Positions 17,924 through 26,716 of a stretch of DNA of 64,000 bases are shown piece after piece (position 1 is the first letter of the stretch; each line of letters opens with the position of its first letter). The stretch comes from Methylobacterium platani (GTDB lineage Bacteria; Pseudomonadota; Alphaproteobacteria; Rhizobiales; Beijerinckiaceae). The stretch lies in NCBI RefSeq assembly GCF_001653715.1, contig NZ_LWHQ01000038.1, positions 62,001 to 126,000 of the forward strand, given 5' to 3'. The notes beneath the pieces are model-generated. The model was not told where the DNA came from. It worked only from the letters and a program-made list of their open reading frames with translations, and made no database searches. Position numbers and translations under genes: made by a program.

Positions 17924-19576
17924 ATGAACACCGATGCCCATGATCGGGCGGAGGGCCTCAGCGCGCACGCCATCATGCGTGGCGACGCCCCGGCCGCATC
18001 CCGCCGCGACCCCAACCCCTTCATCCCCCTAATCGCCCTCCTGGCGCTCCTCTGCCCGGTGACGCCCGACCTGCGTGAGCCGGACGAGGGACTCGACGCC
18101 GAGGACGACCGCTACGCGGGCATGCTCTGGTCCGCCTGCGCGATCCGCGACCATCTGCTGTCGTCGACGTGCGACTTCGCCGTGGCGCGCATCCAGGTGG
18201 CCACGCTGAGCGCCGCGGCCGCCCTGCTCGCCAAGAGCCTCGACGCGGAGCCGATGTCCATCCTCGACGTCTCCGCCGAGCGGGCCGTCACCGGCACCGT
18301 TCAGATCGCGCAGATCGCCGACGTCTGCCTCGCCGGATGCGGCGACCGCGATGCCCTGGTGCGGCTCGCGGAGGCCGCGGAGACGTGCGCCGCCCTGTGC
18401 GCGTCCGGCTACCAGGCGTTCGCCACCGGCGCCCGGCACATCCTCGCGACGCAGGAAGACCTGGGCGAGTGGCGTCCCGGGCAGCCGCCCATCCCCGTGA
18501 TCGGGACGGCGATCCAGGTCGGACGCAACGCGCTCGCCCGGCTTGAGCACGAGGGCGGCCGCGCCACGGAACGTCCCACGCACGCTGAGGAGATGGACGA
18601 CGACCGCGCGGGCATCGTGCGCCATACGCCGTCGGCGCCGAAGCCCGTCCCCGTAAAGCCGGCCCCGGCGGCCGCGCCGGAGCCGCAGGGGCCGGGCGTC
18701 GTCGTGTTCCCTGCCGACGTCGCCGAGGCCGTCGGCAAGGGTGACAACAGGCGCGAGGTCGAGCGCTTCCTCGGCAAGGCCCTCGGGGCCCGTCTGTCGC
18801 TCATCCCGGTCCCGGAGAACTGGGACTACTGGGAGAACGCGGTCAACACCGAGTCCCCGTGGCTCGCGCCGCTCACCCGGGCAGTGCGCCTTTCCCAGGG
18901 TAATCGCACGCACTGGGGGCATGCCGTGATCTGCGCGGTCGGGGCGCCGGGGTCTGGCAAGACGTACCACGCCCGCCGCATCGCCCAAGTCTCCAAGCTT
19001 CCGTTCGCGCGGATCAACTGCGAGGCCACCAGCGACAACGCCATGGGAGGCACCAGCATCCGCTGGCAGACCAGGCACCCGTCTTTCGTCGAGCGCCTTC
19101 TGGCGGGCGAGGGCAAGGCGAGCGGAATGGCCCTCCTGGACGAGTTGGAGAAAAGTGCCGGCGGACGTCGGAGCAACGGTGGGGACCCCCTCGACCTGCT
19201 GCACGGCTGGTTCGAAGTCGAGACGGCGCGCGCCTGGCGCTCGACATATCTCCTGTCGGAGGTCGACCTGAGCCACGTCGTGTTCCTGTGCACGGCGAAC
19301 AGCCTCGACGGCCTGCCGAGCAGTCTCGTCGACCGCATGACCGTCGTGAAGGTCAACGAGCCCGGTCCGGAGCACCTGCACCATTTGGCGCAGATCCTGG
19401 CGTTCGAGACATGCCGCCAGGCGGGCCAGGACATCGGGTTCGGCTGGCTGGAGGACATCGAGTTCGCCGCCCTGGCCGACGCCTGGCGGGGAGGCTCGAT
19501 CCGCCGCCTGCGCCGCTTGGTGGAGGCGGTTCTCCGGGCGCGTGAAAGCGGCCCCGCGGCGATGCCCCGCCACTGA
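17924..19576 (+). CDS. AAA+ ATPase, unassigned role
   Basis: 550 residues. The N-terminal 200 residues are helical with Cys-rich stretches, then a proline-rich linker (about 235-255), then an AAA+ core: Walker A GAPGSGKT near residue 340, Walker B MALLDELEKS near 402, and sensor-1-like FLCTANSLDGLPSSLVDRM. The core resembles Lon-type ATPase modules but no protease serine domain follows. The start has ggag at 9 bases. It lies 86 bp after the module 1 gene and leads a run of small genes to 21317, so it probably acts with them. Substrate unknown. Confidence 0.8.
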   Translation: MNTDAHDRAEGLSAHAIMRGDAPAASRRDPNPFIPLIALLALLCPVTPDLREPDEGLDAEDDRYAGMLWSACAIRDHLLSSTCDFAVARIQVATLSAAAALLAKSLDAEPMSILDVSAERAVTGTVQIAQIADVCLAGCGDRDALVRLAEAAETCAALCASGYQAFATGARHILATQEDLGEWRPGQPPIPVIGTAIQVGRNALARLEHEGGRATERPTHAEEMDDDRAGIVRHTPSAPKPVPVKPAPAAAPEPQGPGVVVFPADVAEAVGKGDNRREVERFLGKALGARLSLIPVPENWDYWENAVNTESPWLAPLTRAVRLSQGNRTHWGHAVICAVGAPGSGKTYHARRIAQVSKLPFARINCEATSDNAMGGTSIRWQTRHPSFVERLLAGEGKASGMALLDELEKSAGGRRSNGGDPLDLLHGWFEVETARAWRSTYLLSEVDLSHVVFLCTANSLDGLPSSLVDRMTVVKVNEPGPEHLHHLAQILAFETCRQAGQDIGFGWLEDIEFAALADAWRGGSIRRLRRLVEAVLRARESGPAAMPRH

Positions 19577-19586
19577 GGGCATCTCC

Positions 19587-19829
19587 GTGACGCTCCTCCA
19601 GCCTCCCAGCGACGCGGGCCAGCTCCGCGTCAGCAACCTGCTGCTCGTCTCGGCGCTCTCCCGCGCCGGCGACGACGCCCTCCTCGCCGACGGCGTCCGC
19701 GTCGTCGCCGACATGATGGCCCGCGTGGCCTCCGGCGAGCTCGACGCAAAGGCGGTCGCCGCCGACGCGGGCCGCCTCGCCCGCTCCCTTCTGCGGACCG
19801 GATCGCACCACGACCCGGCCTGCCACTGA
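19587..19829 (+). CDS. Hypothetical protein, 80 residues
   Basis: Starts with GTG at 19587 (VTLLQPPSDAGQLRVSNLLL), eight bases after a gaggg site and just behind the ATPase stop. Entirely helical in appearance (LLVSALSRAGDDALLADGVR VVADMMARVASGELDA). No motif recognised. Probably translated from the ATPase transcript. Confidence 0.6.
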   Translation: MTLLQPPSDAGQLRVSNLLLVSALSRAGDDALLADGVRVVADMMARVASGELDAKAVAADAGRLARSLLRTGSHHDPACH

Positions 19830-19857
19830 CCCCCCATCCCACCCGAAGGAGACCACG

Positions 19858-20343
19858 ATGACCGAACCAGCCAACACCAATCGTTCCTCTGAGAAGCGGA
19901 AGCCGGACGTCTCGGCGGACGACGTGCAGGCCCTGCGGGCGGTCTATGCCGCCCAGACCGCCGCAGCGCGCCGCATCAATGACGCGGTCAAGGCTGGATC
20001 GATCTGCCCCATCATGGGGCCGGCGCACCGGTCCCGGGCGTCCCAGGCGCTCGAACTCGCGATCAGGGGCGTGATCCCGCCGGCCCAGGCAACGCTCGAA
20101 ATCGCCAAGGCTGAGTTCGAGGCAATGGGCAGGACGCCGCTGCCGCTCGTCGATTGGGGGGGCATCCAAGCGGTCGTGTCCTGGGACGACGCGGTCCGGG
20201 AGCCGCCGAGGCCGCCCGAGCCGCCTCAGTGGCTGCACTACAAGGACCGGGACCACGATTTCCAAAGGGCTGAGCACGAGCGTCTCATGGACGAACCGAA
20301 TTACGTCGAGTTCGACGAGCCCGAGGGCGCCGATGCCGCCTGA
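19858..20343 (+). CDS. Hypothetical protein, 161 residues
   Basis: Starts MTEPANTNRSSEKRKPDVSA after a strong aaggaga site. Helical first half (DDVQALRAVYAAQTAAARRI), proline-rich centre (REPPRPPEPPQWLHYKDRDH) and acidic C terminus. No signal or membrane part. Unrecognised. Confidence 0.65.
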   Translation: MTEPANTNRSSEKRKPDVSADDVQALRAVYAAQTAAARRINDAVKAGSICPIMGPAHRSRASQALELAIRGVIPPAQATLEIAKAEFEAMGRTPLPLVDWGGIQAVVSWDDAVREPPRPPEPPQWLHYKDRDHDFQRAEHERLMDEPNYVEFDEPEGADAA

Positions 20344-20481
20344 CGCCATAGCCACCCCGGCCGCGCGAATACCGCGGCCCACCCCGACGGCGCCCCTCGG
20401 CGCCAGATCCGGCCAGGCCGGCATGCCCGTCCCCGGCGCGTCCCCCCGCGCCGCTGTCGTCATCCTCCCGGAACGCCCGCC

Positions 20482-20859
20482 ATGACCACCGAGAACCCGT
20501 CACCCGTGCACGTTTTTTGGAACAGGAACCGTTACGTCTGGTCCATCCGCCGCGGCGGCATCGTCGTCGACCGCCGCCCGTCCTTGGCGCTCGCCGGGTG
20601 CGTCATGCGCGCGAGCGAGGCGGGCCGGCTCCGCTGCCAGGCGGCGGCGCGTCGCGAGGTCGTGGCGACCATCGTCGGGACCCTGGCCGACGCCCCGCGG
20701 CCGGCCGACGCCATCCGCATCGGGTACCGCCCGACCGAGCCGGGCTTCCGGCGCCGCGACACGAACGAGATCGTCACCGGCGCCGCCGCCGTCTGGTTCG
20801 AGCCGGACGGCACCGCCTGGGCCCTCGCCCCCATCCCTTCCACGGAGACATGCCAATGA
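20482..20859 (+). CDS. Hypothetical protein, 125 residues
   Basis: Starts MTTENPSPVHVFWNRNRYVW. A short beta-like N terminus (HVFWNRNRYVWSIRRGGIVV) is followed by a helical basic segment and a second beta-like part. Its stop overlaps the next start (ATGA at 20856-20859), so the two are translationally coupled. Unrecognised. Confidence 0.65.
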   Translation: MTTENPSPVHVFWNRNRYVWSIRRGGIVVDRRPSLALAGCVMRASEAGRLRCQAAARREVVATIVGTLADAPRPADAIRIGYRPTEPGFRRRDTNEIVTGAAAVWFEPDGTAWALAPIPSTETCQ

Positions 20860-21317
20860 CCGCTGCCCGTTTCCTCGCCCTCGCCGCCGTCCTGCTCGCC
20901 GCCACCGTGCCGGTCGAGGCCGCCCGCCAGGCCCAGCCCGCGCCCGAGCCGCCGCCCTTCCCCCAGCACGACGACCGCTTCTTAATGTCGGTGCGCGGCC
21001 CGACCGAGGGCGGCCGCGCGGGATTCGCGCGGATCTACGCCTCCCCCGCCGGCCGGGACGGCTGGACGACGACGGTGACGTGCGGGACCGTAGACGTCCG
21101 GACCGGACGGGAGCGGATCTTGCTGCAGGCGCCGGGGACCGCCTACCGCGACCGGACCAGCTTCACGGGGACGTGGTCGCCCCTGGGCGGCGGCCGGTAC
21201 GGCGAGAACCAGATGCGGACATGGAGCGTGACCCGCCAGGACGGCCTGGACGTCGAGGTCGCGATGGCCGGGCCGTGCCCCCCGACGGGTGCTGGCGACG
21301 TCTCGTCGGGCGACTGA
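20856..21317 (+). CDS. Exported hypothetical protein, 153 residues
   Basis: Begins with a signal peptide (MTAARFLALAAVLLAATVPVEA) ending AxA, so it is periplasmic or secreted. The mature part is beta-rich (FARIYASPAGRDGWTTTVTC, RDRTSFTGTWSPLGGG). Two cysteines could form a disulfide. Coupled to the upstream gene. Function unknown. Confidence 0.68.
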   Translation: MTAARFLALAAVLLAATVPVEAARQAQPAPEPPPFPQHDDRFLMSVRGPTEGGRAGFARIYASPAGRDGWTTTVTCGTVDVRTGRERILLQAPGTAYRDRTSFTGTWSPLGGGRYGENQMRTWSVTRQDGLDVEVAMAGPCPPTGAGDVSSGD

Positions 21318-21377
21318 GGCCCTCGTGCGCTGGCGCTAAGCCGGGGATGCGCGATCATCCCTGGCGGAGGACCTGCC

Positions 21378-21533
21378 ATGGAACGGTCGCTCGCGACGAC
21401 GTGGATGCCGTGCGCCCTCGGGCTGGCGGTGGCGGGATGGGCCGCCGTGCGCACGCCACGTGTCGGTGTGAGCATCGCTGAGCATCAGGCTAACCTTGGC
21501 AGGCCGTTCGTCGGCTGGCGTCAGCCCCAGTAG
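21378..21533 (+). CDS. Small membrane protein, 51 residues
   Basis: Starts MERSLATTWMPCALGLAVAG after a ggagga site seven bases upstream. One helix (about 8-24), then a short soluble tail ending GRPFVGWRQPQ. Too short to identify, but the ribosome site and hydrophobic core favour a real gene. Confidence 0.5.
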   Translation: MERSLATTWMPCALGLAVAGWAAVRTPRVGVSIAEHQANLGRPFVGWRQPQ

Positions 21534-21635
21534 CGCGCCGCGGCCTCCCAGGACCACGGCGCAAGCGCCTGCAGGGCGAGCAGCTTTTCGCGCGCCGCGT
21601 CGAGGCGCTTGACGGCCGGGCCGAGCGCCAAGGGT
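21521..21635 (-). pseudogene. C-terminal gene fragment
   Basis: The minus strand reads LALGPAVKRLDAAREKLLAL followed by QALAPWSWEAAARYWG and a stop, with a stop codon immediately upstream, so only 37 codons remain. The composition is protein-like. It overlaps the end of the small gene at 21378. Origin not recognised; likely debris at an island junction. Confidence 0.35.
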
Positions 21636-21928
21636 CAAAACTCAATCAGCCTGACCGTGAGACGGGCTGCTGAGGGTGGAAGGCGGCTGCTCGGTGTGGG
21701 GGCACTAGGCGTCAGCAATGCGCCATGAGCAGACATTGGGTCCTTGCCTGGAAGCGGACGTTCCGTTTACGACTCAACCCGGGCGCCAGAAGCGCAGTCG
21801 GAGTTACTCCAAAGCAGCCATTCGTCAGCCGTCCCGCAACCTCGGCCCGGAGTGAGAAACAGTAGTTGGCCCCCCACCTAGAAACCGACGTTCAGCGCCA
21901 CTTTTGCAATGACCTTTGGTAACCCAGA
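21534..21928. other. Mostly non-coding stretch before the signalling island
   Basis: Apart from the gene fragment at its start, I see no supported gene. The sequence is less GC rich than the surroundings and contains short directly repeated words but no complete mobile element. Confidence 0.45.
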
Positions 21929-22477
21929 TCACGCGGCGACTAGGCGTGCGATCTCCGCCTTGGCCGCAGCTAGCTCGCGGCGCAGTTCGAGTTGCGCCAT
22001 CACCTGGGCGGCAAGCGCATGGAGGCCCTCGGCCTGCTCCTGGGGCAGCCCGTTTGGGCGCGGGAAGGTATCGAGCACGCACAGCGTCCCCAGCGTCAGG
22101 CCCTCCGGCGTGCGCAGTGGTGCCCCTGCGTAGAACCGGAGGTGCGGTCTGCCTGTCACAAGGCCGTTGTCGCGCGTGCGCGGGTCGGCTGTCAGGTCGG
22201 GAATGACCAGCAGATCAGCCTGGTGCAAGGCATGCGCGCACACCGATTGGCTTAGCGGCGTCTGGCCTGGGGCAAACCCCGAGCGCGCCTTGAACCACTG
22301 GTGGTCCTCGGCCACGAAGCTGATCAGCGCAGCGGGGGCGGCGCAAATCTGGCGTGCCAACAGCACGATCCCGTCGAACGTCCGTTCCGGGGCTGTACCG
22401 AGAATTCCGTAAGCATCGAGGGCCGCCAGGCGGTCGGCATTGGACACTGGGTGGGGCGGAAGAAAGCGGTCGATCAT
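21929..22477 (-). CDS. GAF-domain sensor protein, third gene of RHH-kinase operon
   Basis: 182 residues, a single GAF domain: [20 protein letters not shown], then FDGIVLLARQICAAPAALIS, HQWFKARSGFAPGQTPLSQS and GTLCVLDTFPRP. It is a paralogue of the N-terminal GAF domain of the kinase at 28322. The ATG overlaps the kinase stop (ATGA at 22474-22477). A stand-alone GAF domain could sense a small molecule and act on the kinase; that is inference. Cysteine at CAHAL recalls bilin-type GAF proteins, but binding is not shown. Confidence 0.85.
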   Translation of the reverse strand: MIDRFLPPHPVSNADRLAALDAYGILGTAPERTFDGIVLLARQICAAPAALISFVAEDHQWFKARSGFAPGQTPLSQSVCAHALHQADLLVIPDLTADPRTRDNGLVTGRPHLRFYAGAPLRTPEGLTLGTLCVLDTFPRPNGLPQEQAEGLHALAAQVMAQLELRRELAAAKAEIARLVAA

Positions 22478-24603
22478 CGAGCTTGGAGACGCACACAAGC
22501 AGCTGAAGGTTTCACGACGACCCGTTGCAAAATGCGGGCGAGCTGTTCGGCCGAGTAGGGCTTGTGCAGCAGCTCGAACCCATGGTCGTCCCTGCGGGCG
22601 AGCACGTGGCTGTAGCCTGACGCCAGCACCACCGGCAGGGCAGGCAGCCGCTCGCGCAGAATTTCGGCCAGGGCGACGCCGCCCATGCCGGGCATCACCA
22701 CGTCGGAGAACACCACGTCGAATCCGCCGCCGTCCACACCGAGGCGATCGAGCGCCTCCTCGGCGTTGGCGGCCCACTCGGTGACGTAACCAAGGTCCTG
22801 TAGGATCTGGGTGCAGAACCGGCCGACCTCAATGTTGTCCTCCACCACCAGCACGCGCTGCCCTGCGCCTACGGGGGACCCGAGCACATCGGCATCGCCA
22901 CTCGCCGTGCTGGCCGGTGCCATCGTCTCCTCGGGCAGGTAGAGCGTGAAGGTCGTGCCCTCCCCAAGGACGCTGCTCACGTTCACGTCGCCGCCGGACT
23001 GTTTGGCGAACCCGAACACCTGGGACAGGCCGAGGCCGGTGCCCTTGCCAACCTCCTTGGTCGTGAAGAATGGCTCGAAGATGCGGGCGAGCTGTTCGGG
23101 CGCGATACCGCTGCCGGTATCGGTGACCGACAGCACCACAAAGGCGGCCGGGGACGCCGCATGCCCACGGATCTGTGGCATCTCCTTCCCGCAGGCGAGG
23201 CGCAGGGCCAAGCGGCCCTCACCGTCCATCGCGTCACGGGCGTTGACCGCCATGTTGACCAGCGCGGTCTCGAACTGGCTCACATCGGCACGCGCGAAGC
23301 AGGGTTCGTCAGGCACGTCCACAGTCACATGCACCCGCGCGCCGGTCACGGTGTCGAGCATGTCCGCGATCCCGCGCAGCTTGCTGCCGACATCGAAGAT
23401 CTCGGGCTTGAGCGACTGGCGGCGTGCAAAGGCGAGGAGCTGGCCGGTGAGCTTGGCGGCCCGATCAACGGTTTCGGAGACGGCGTCGAGGTAGCGCACC
23501 TTGCGCGCCTCCGGCAGCTCCGGACGGCGCAGGAAGTCCACCGACGAGCGGATGATCGTCAGCAGGTTGTTGAAATCGTGCGCGACGCCGCCGGTCAGTT
23601 GGCCGATCGCCTCCATCTTCTGGGACTGGCGCAGCCTCTCCTCGGTCTCTGACAGTACGGCCGACCGCTCGGCTACCCGTTGTTCGAGTGTCTCGTTGAG
23701 TTCGCGCAACGCGACCGTTGCGCGGTTCTGTACGGTGACATCGTAGCCGCCGACGAAGATGCCGGTGAACACGCCGTCGTCGTTGCGGATCGGGTGATAC
23801 AGAAGATCGATGAAGCGGTCTTCGACCTCACCCCCGAGGCGGATTGGCATACCTCTGGCTAAGAACGGCTCGCCGGTCTCGTAGACCCCATCGAGCAACT
23901 CGAAGAAGCCTTGTCCCTCGATGTCCGGGAACACGTCGCGTATACCGCGCTCCAAGAAGCTGCGCTGACCCGCTATCGTCACGTAGGCTTCGTTGACATA
24001 TTCGTAGACGTGCGTGGGACCGGTCAGCACTGCCACGAAGCCGGGCATCTGTTGCAACAGTTGTCGGTGGCGCAGGTCGCTCGCGCGAAGGCTGTCCTCC
24101 AGCGCCTTGCGCTTGGTCGTTTCGGTGAGGATCGAGATGACCCCGCCGATGCCGTGGGGCGCGCTATCGTCGTCGATGGGACTGAACCCGTAGGTCCAAT
24201 ACGCATCCTCAAGACGGCCGTGCCGCATGATCGGGACGTGCTGGTCCTCGTACCACGTATGCCCGCCCCCGTTGCGGACCTTGGCGACCTCGGAGCCGAT
24301 CACCGGCCAGATTTCACCCCAGCTTGCGGATGCCGGGCGGCCAAGCGCGGAAGGATGGCGTTCCGGTCCCGCCGAGGGCACGAAGGCGTCGTTGTAGAAG
24401 AATGTCGCCTCCGGCCCCCAGAAGATGTGCATGGGGTGATGGCTGTTGAGGAGCAGGCGCACTGCCGTGCGCAGGCCTGAGGGCCAACCCTCGGGCTCGC
24501 CGAGCGGCGTCGTGGTCCAGTCGTAGGCGCGCATCAGCGTCGCCATCTCGCCCGCCCCGGCAAGGAAGTCGCGGCTACCTGACATCGGATCAGGCTCGAT
24601 CAT
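22474..24603 (-). CDS. PAS hybrid histidine kinase with receiver domain
   Basis: 709 residues, no membrane part. PAS at about 35-170 ([20 protein letters not shown]), PAS at 182-297, then DHp with phosphoacceptor in [20 protein letters not shown], ATPase domain with N box [14 protein letters not shown] and G boxes DTGSGIAP and [20 protein letters not shown], and a C-terminal receiver ([12 protein letters not shown], Asp in [11 protein letters not shown], Lys in LLHKPYS). All key residues look intact. The start overlaps the end of the ribbon-helix-helix gene by 14 bases. Its output partner is not evident. Confidence 0.92.
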   Translation of the reverse strand: MIEPDPMSGSRDFLAGAGEMATLMRAYDWTTTPLGEPEGWPSGLRTAVRLLLNSHHPMHIFWGPEATFFYNDAFVPSAGPERHPSALGRPASASWGEIWPVIGSEVAKVRNGGGHTWYEDQHVPIMRHGRLEDAYWTYGFSPIDDDSAPHGIGGVISILTETTKRKALEDSLRASDLRHRQLLQQMPGFVAVLTGPTHVYEYVNEAYVTIAGQRSFLERGIRDVFPDIEGQGFFELLDGVYETGEPFLARGMPIRLGGEVEDRFIDLLYHPIRNDDGVFTGIFVGGYDVTVQNRATVALRELNETLEQRVAERSAVLSETEERLRQSQKMEAIGQLTGGVAHDFNNLLTIIRSSVDFLRRPELPEARKVRYLDAVSETVDRAAKLTGQLLAFARRQSLKPEIFDVGSKLRGIADMLDTVTGARVHVTVDVPDEPCFARADVSQFETALVNMAVNARDAMDGEGRLALRLACGKEMPQIRGHAASPAAFVVLSVTDTGSGIAPEQLARIFEPFFTTKEVGKGTGLGLSQVFGFAKQSGGDVNVSSVLGEGTTFTLYLPEETMAPASTASGDADVLGSPVGAGQRVLVVEDNIEVGRFCTQILQDLGYVTEWAANAEEALDRLGVDGGGFDVVFSDVVMPGMGGVALAEILRERLPALPVVLASGYSHVLARRDDHGFELLHKPYSAEQLARILQRVVVKPSAACVRLQAR

Positions 24604-24796
24604 GAGGGGGAGAGGTCCGCTGCGCTATCGCTTGCTGCGCGTTCGGGGCCTTATCCATCTCGGCGCGCTCGAACTCGCGCAGGGCGGCCCGCACGACCTC
24701 GCTGATGCTCGTGTAGCGCCCGGTGGCGACGCACCCTTGCAGGAACATTCGTAGTTCCGGGGGCACGGAGATGGTGATGGTTTCGCGCACGGCCAT
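24590..24796 (-). CDS. ParD-like ribbon-helix-helix protein without toxin partner
   Basis: 68 residues from the ATG at 24796: MAVRETITISVPPELRMFLQ, then ATGRYTSISEVVRAALREFE. The beta strand followed by two helices with the SISEVVRAALR motif is typical of ParD/CopG-type antitoxins. No ParE-type toxin follows; instead the gene runs into a histidine kinase. A TGTC-N8-GACA dyad lies 34 bp upstream, a plausible autoregulatory site. It may be a transcription factor of this operon. Confidence 0.82.
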   Translation of the reverse strand: MAVRETITISVPPELRMFLQGCVATGRYTSISEVVRAALREFERAEMDKAPNAQQAIAQRTSPPHDRA

Positions 24797-25123
24797 GCTT
24801 GATCGGTAGCATGTCCACACACTGTCTTACACGTGACAGATGCGTGATCCGGTTGCGGTCCTTACACCGTCCACTTCCCCGCAGGAGCGGATGTTGCAAC
24901 GCGCCGACACGAGCGTCCGAGTTGGGTCGGGCGCGGGACGGATACGATGTTCGCTCCTATGGATCGCCCCCGGCTGTCGACGGGTCATCGGTAACGCTCG
25001 GGTGGTCACGTTACCCGTCGGTTCTTACCCTCGGGGTGGCGCCCGTCCGATGGCGGGATTCCCAAGCGAAAGCCACGTGTCGATGTTGGGACCCCATGCA
25101 TCGATGACGTAGCCTCGGCCTGG
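24797..25123. other. Divergent intergenic region, 327 bp
   Basis: Separates the minus-strand RHH-kinase operon from the plus-strand PAS kinase. Besides the dyad at 24822 I see no gene. Promoters for both directions must lie here. Confidence 0.5.
24822..24839 (-). promoter_or_regulatory. Dyad upstream of the first ribbon-helix-helix gene
   Basis: Inverted repeat ctgtc-N8-gacag, centre 34 bp from the start codon. The same TGTC-N8-GACA spacing occurs upstream of the second ribbon-helix-helix gene. Confidence 0.55.
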
Positions 25124-26299
25124 GTGTATGCGCCTATCGCCGTAGCTTCGACTGCAAGACTGGGAGCCCCTCGCGTGGAGCGAGCCGCGAACCTCACCAC
25201 GGACGACTTCCGCGCCCTCGCCGACGCCCTGCCCCAGATGGCCTGGGTCGCCGAGCCGAACGGCGACATCATCTGGTACAACCAGCGCTGGTACGACTAC
25301 ACCGGCACCACCATCGAGCAGATGTTCGGCTGGGGCTGGCGCGACGTCCACCACCCCGATCACGTCGAGCGCGTCGTGGAGCGTATCAGCGAGGCGTTCC
25401 GGACCGGCGAGCCGTGGAAGGACACCTTCCCGCTCCGGGGCGCCGACGGCGAGTACCGCTGGTTCCTGTCGCTGGCACAACCCCATCGCGGGCCGGACGG
25501 GGCCATCCTGCGCTGGTTCGGGACCAACACCGACATCACCGAGCGCAAGGGACTGGAGCGCCGGCTCGCCCGCCACGCCATCGACCTGCGCCGCTCCAAC
25601 GAGGAACTGGAGCAGTTCGCCTACGTCGCCTCGCACGACCTCAAGGCGCCGCTGCGCGGCATCGAGAACCTCGTCGGTTGGATCGAGGAGGACCTGGAGG
25701 GTTCGCTGACCGGTGACGTCCAGACCAACATGGAGTTGCTCAAGAGCCGAGTACGGCGGCTCGACAGCCTGCTCGACGACCTCCTGGCCTACTCCAGGGC
25801 GGGACGTGCCGACGCGGCGACGGACATGGTCGACACGAAGGCGCTCGTCGAGGAACTCGCCGTCCTGGTCAGCCCTCCGAAAGGCTTCGCCATCGCGGCC
25901 GACGCTTCCTTGCCAACGTTGCGGGCGGCCCGGGCCCCGCTGACCCAGGCCTTGCAGAACCTGATCGGCAACGCCATCAAGCATCACGACCGGCCGGCCG
26001 AGGGGCATATCCGGGTCGAGGCCAAGCCTGCGGGGGACGCGGTCGAGTTCGTCGTGACCGACGACGGGCCGGGCATCCCCGAGCAGTTCCGCGAGCGTGT
26101 CTTCGGCATGTTCCAGACGCTCAAGCCCCGCGACGAGGTCGAGGGCAGCGGCATGGGGCTAGCCATCGTGCGCAAGTTGGTCGACCGCCAGGGCGGCAAG
26201 GTCTGGCTCTCCGACGGGCCCGACGGGCGCGGCTTGGCGGTGCATTTCACGTGGCCGCGCGACGGCCGGAAGGGACACGCGGATGGGCTCGACGGTTAA
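25124..26299 (+). CDS. PAS sensor histidine kinase (phytochrome-kinase type)
   Basis: 391 residues. PAS/PAC at about 30-145 (FRALADALPQMAWVAEPNGD, then TNTDITERK), DHp with QFAYVASHDLKAPLRGIENL, ATPase domain with NLIGNAIKHH, DDGPGIPE and GSGMGLAIVRKLVD. No receiver. The start at 25124 lacks a clear ribosome site; a GTG at 25175 with ggag upstream is a fair alternative. The next gene is a CheY-like regulator of the Rcp1 type, overlapping by 17 bases, so the pair is a likely two-component system. Confidence 0.9.
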   Translation: MYAPIAVASTARLGAPRVERAANLTTDDFRALADALPQMAWVAEPNGDIIWYNQRWYDYTGTTIEQMFGWGWRDVHHPDHVERVVERISEAFRTGEPWKDTFPLRGADGEYRWFLSLAQPHRGPDGAILRWFGTNTDITERKGLERRLARHAIDLRRSNEELEQFAYVASHDLKAPLRGIENLVGWIEEDLEGSLTGDVQTNMELLKSRVRRLDSLLDDLLAYSRAGRADAATDMVDTKALVEELAVLVSPPKGFAIAADASLPTLRAARAPLTQALQNLIGNAIKHHDRPAEGHIRVEAKPAGDAVEFVVTDDGPGIPEQFRERVFGMFQTLKPRDEVEGSGMGLAIVRKLVDRQGGKVWLSDGPDGRGLAVHFTWPRDGRKGHADGLDG

Positions 26300-26708
26300 C
26301 ATCCTGCTGGTCGACGACGACGAGGTCGACGTTCAGGGGCTCAAGCGCGCTTTCAAGAAGAGCAAGATCGGCAACCCGATCACGGTCGCCCGTGACGGCG
26401 TCGAGGCCCTGGAGATCCTGCGCGGCGAGAACGGGCATGCCAAGTTGCCGAGGCCTCACCTGATCTTGCTCGACCTGAACATGCCGCGCATGAACGGCAT
26501 CGAGTTCCTGGAGGCGATCCGCGCCGACCAGGACCTGCGTTCGGCGGTGGTGTTCATGATCACCACGTCGAAGGCCGACGAGGACAGGATGCGGGCCTAC
26601 GGCCACAACGTCGCTGGCTACATCGTCAAGCGCGACCCGGCCAACACCTTCATGGAAGCGGTGGCACTCCTGGAGCACTACTGGAAGGTGGTCGAGTTTC
26701 CTGCATAG
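26283..26708 (+). CDS. CheY-like (Rcp1-type) response regulator
   Basis: 141 residues, receiver domain only. Acidic pocket VDDDEVD, phosphoacceptor in ILLDLNMPRMNG, conserved Thr in MITTSKAD and Lys in YIVKRDP. The long insert-bearing form (RAFKKSKIGNPITVARDG) is typical of regulators paired with phytochrome-like kinases. It follows its likely kinase directly. Confidence 0.93.
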   Translation: MGSTVNILLVDDDEVDVQGLKRAFKKSKIGNPITVARDGVEALEILRGENGHAKLPRPHLILLDLNMPRMNGIEFLEAIRADQDLRSAVVFMITTSKADEDRMRAYGHNVAGYIVKRDPANTFMEAVALLEHYWKVVEFPA

Positions 26709-26716
26709 TCCCCATC

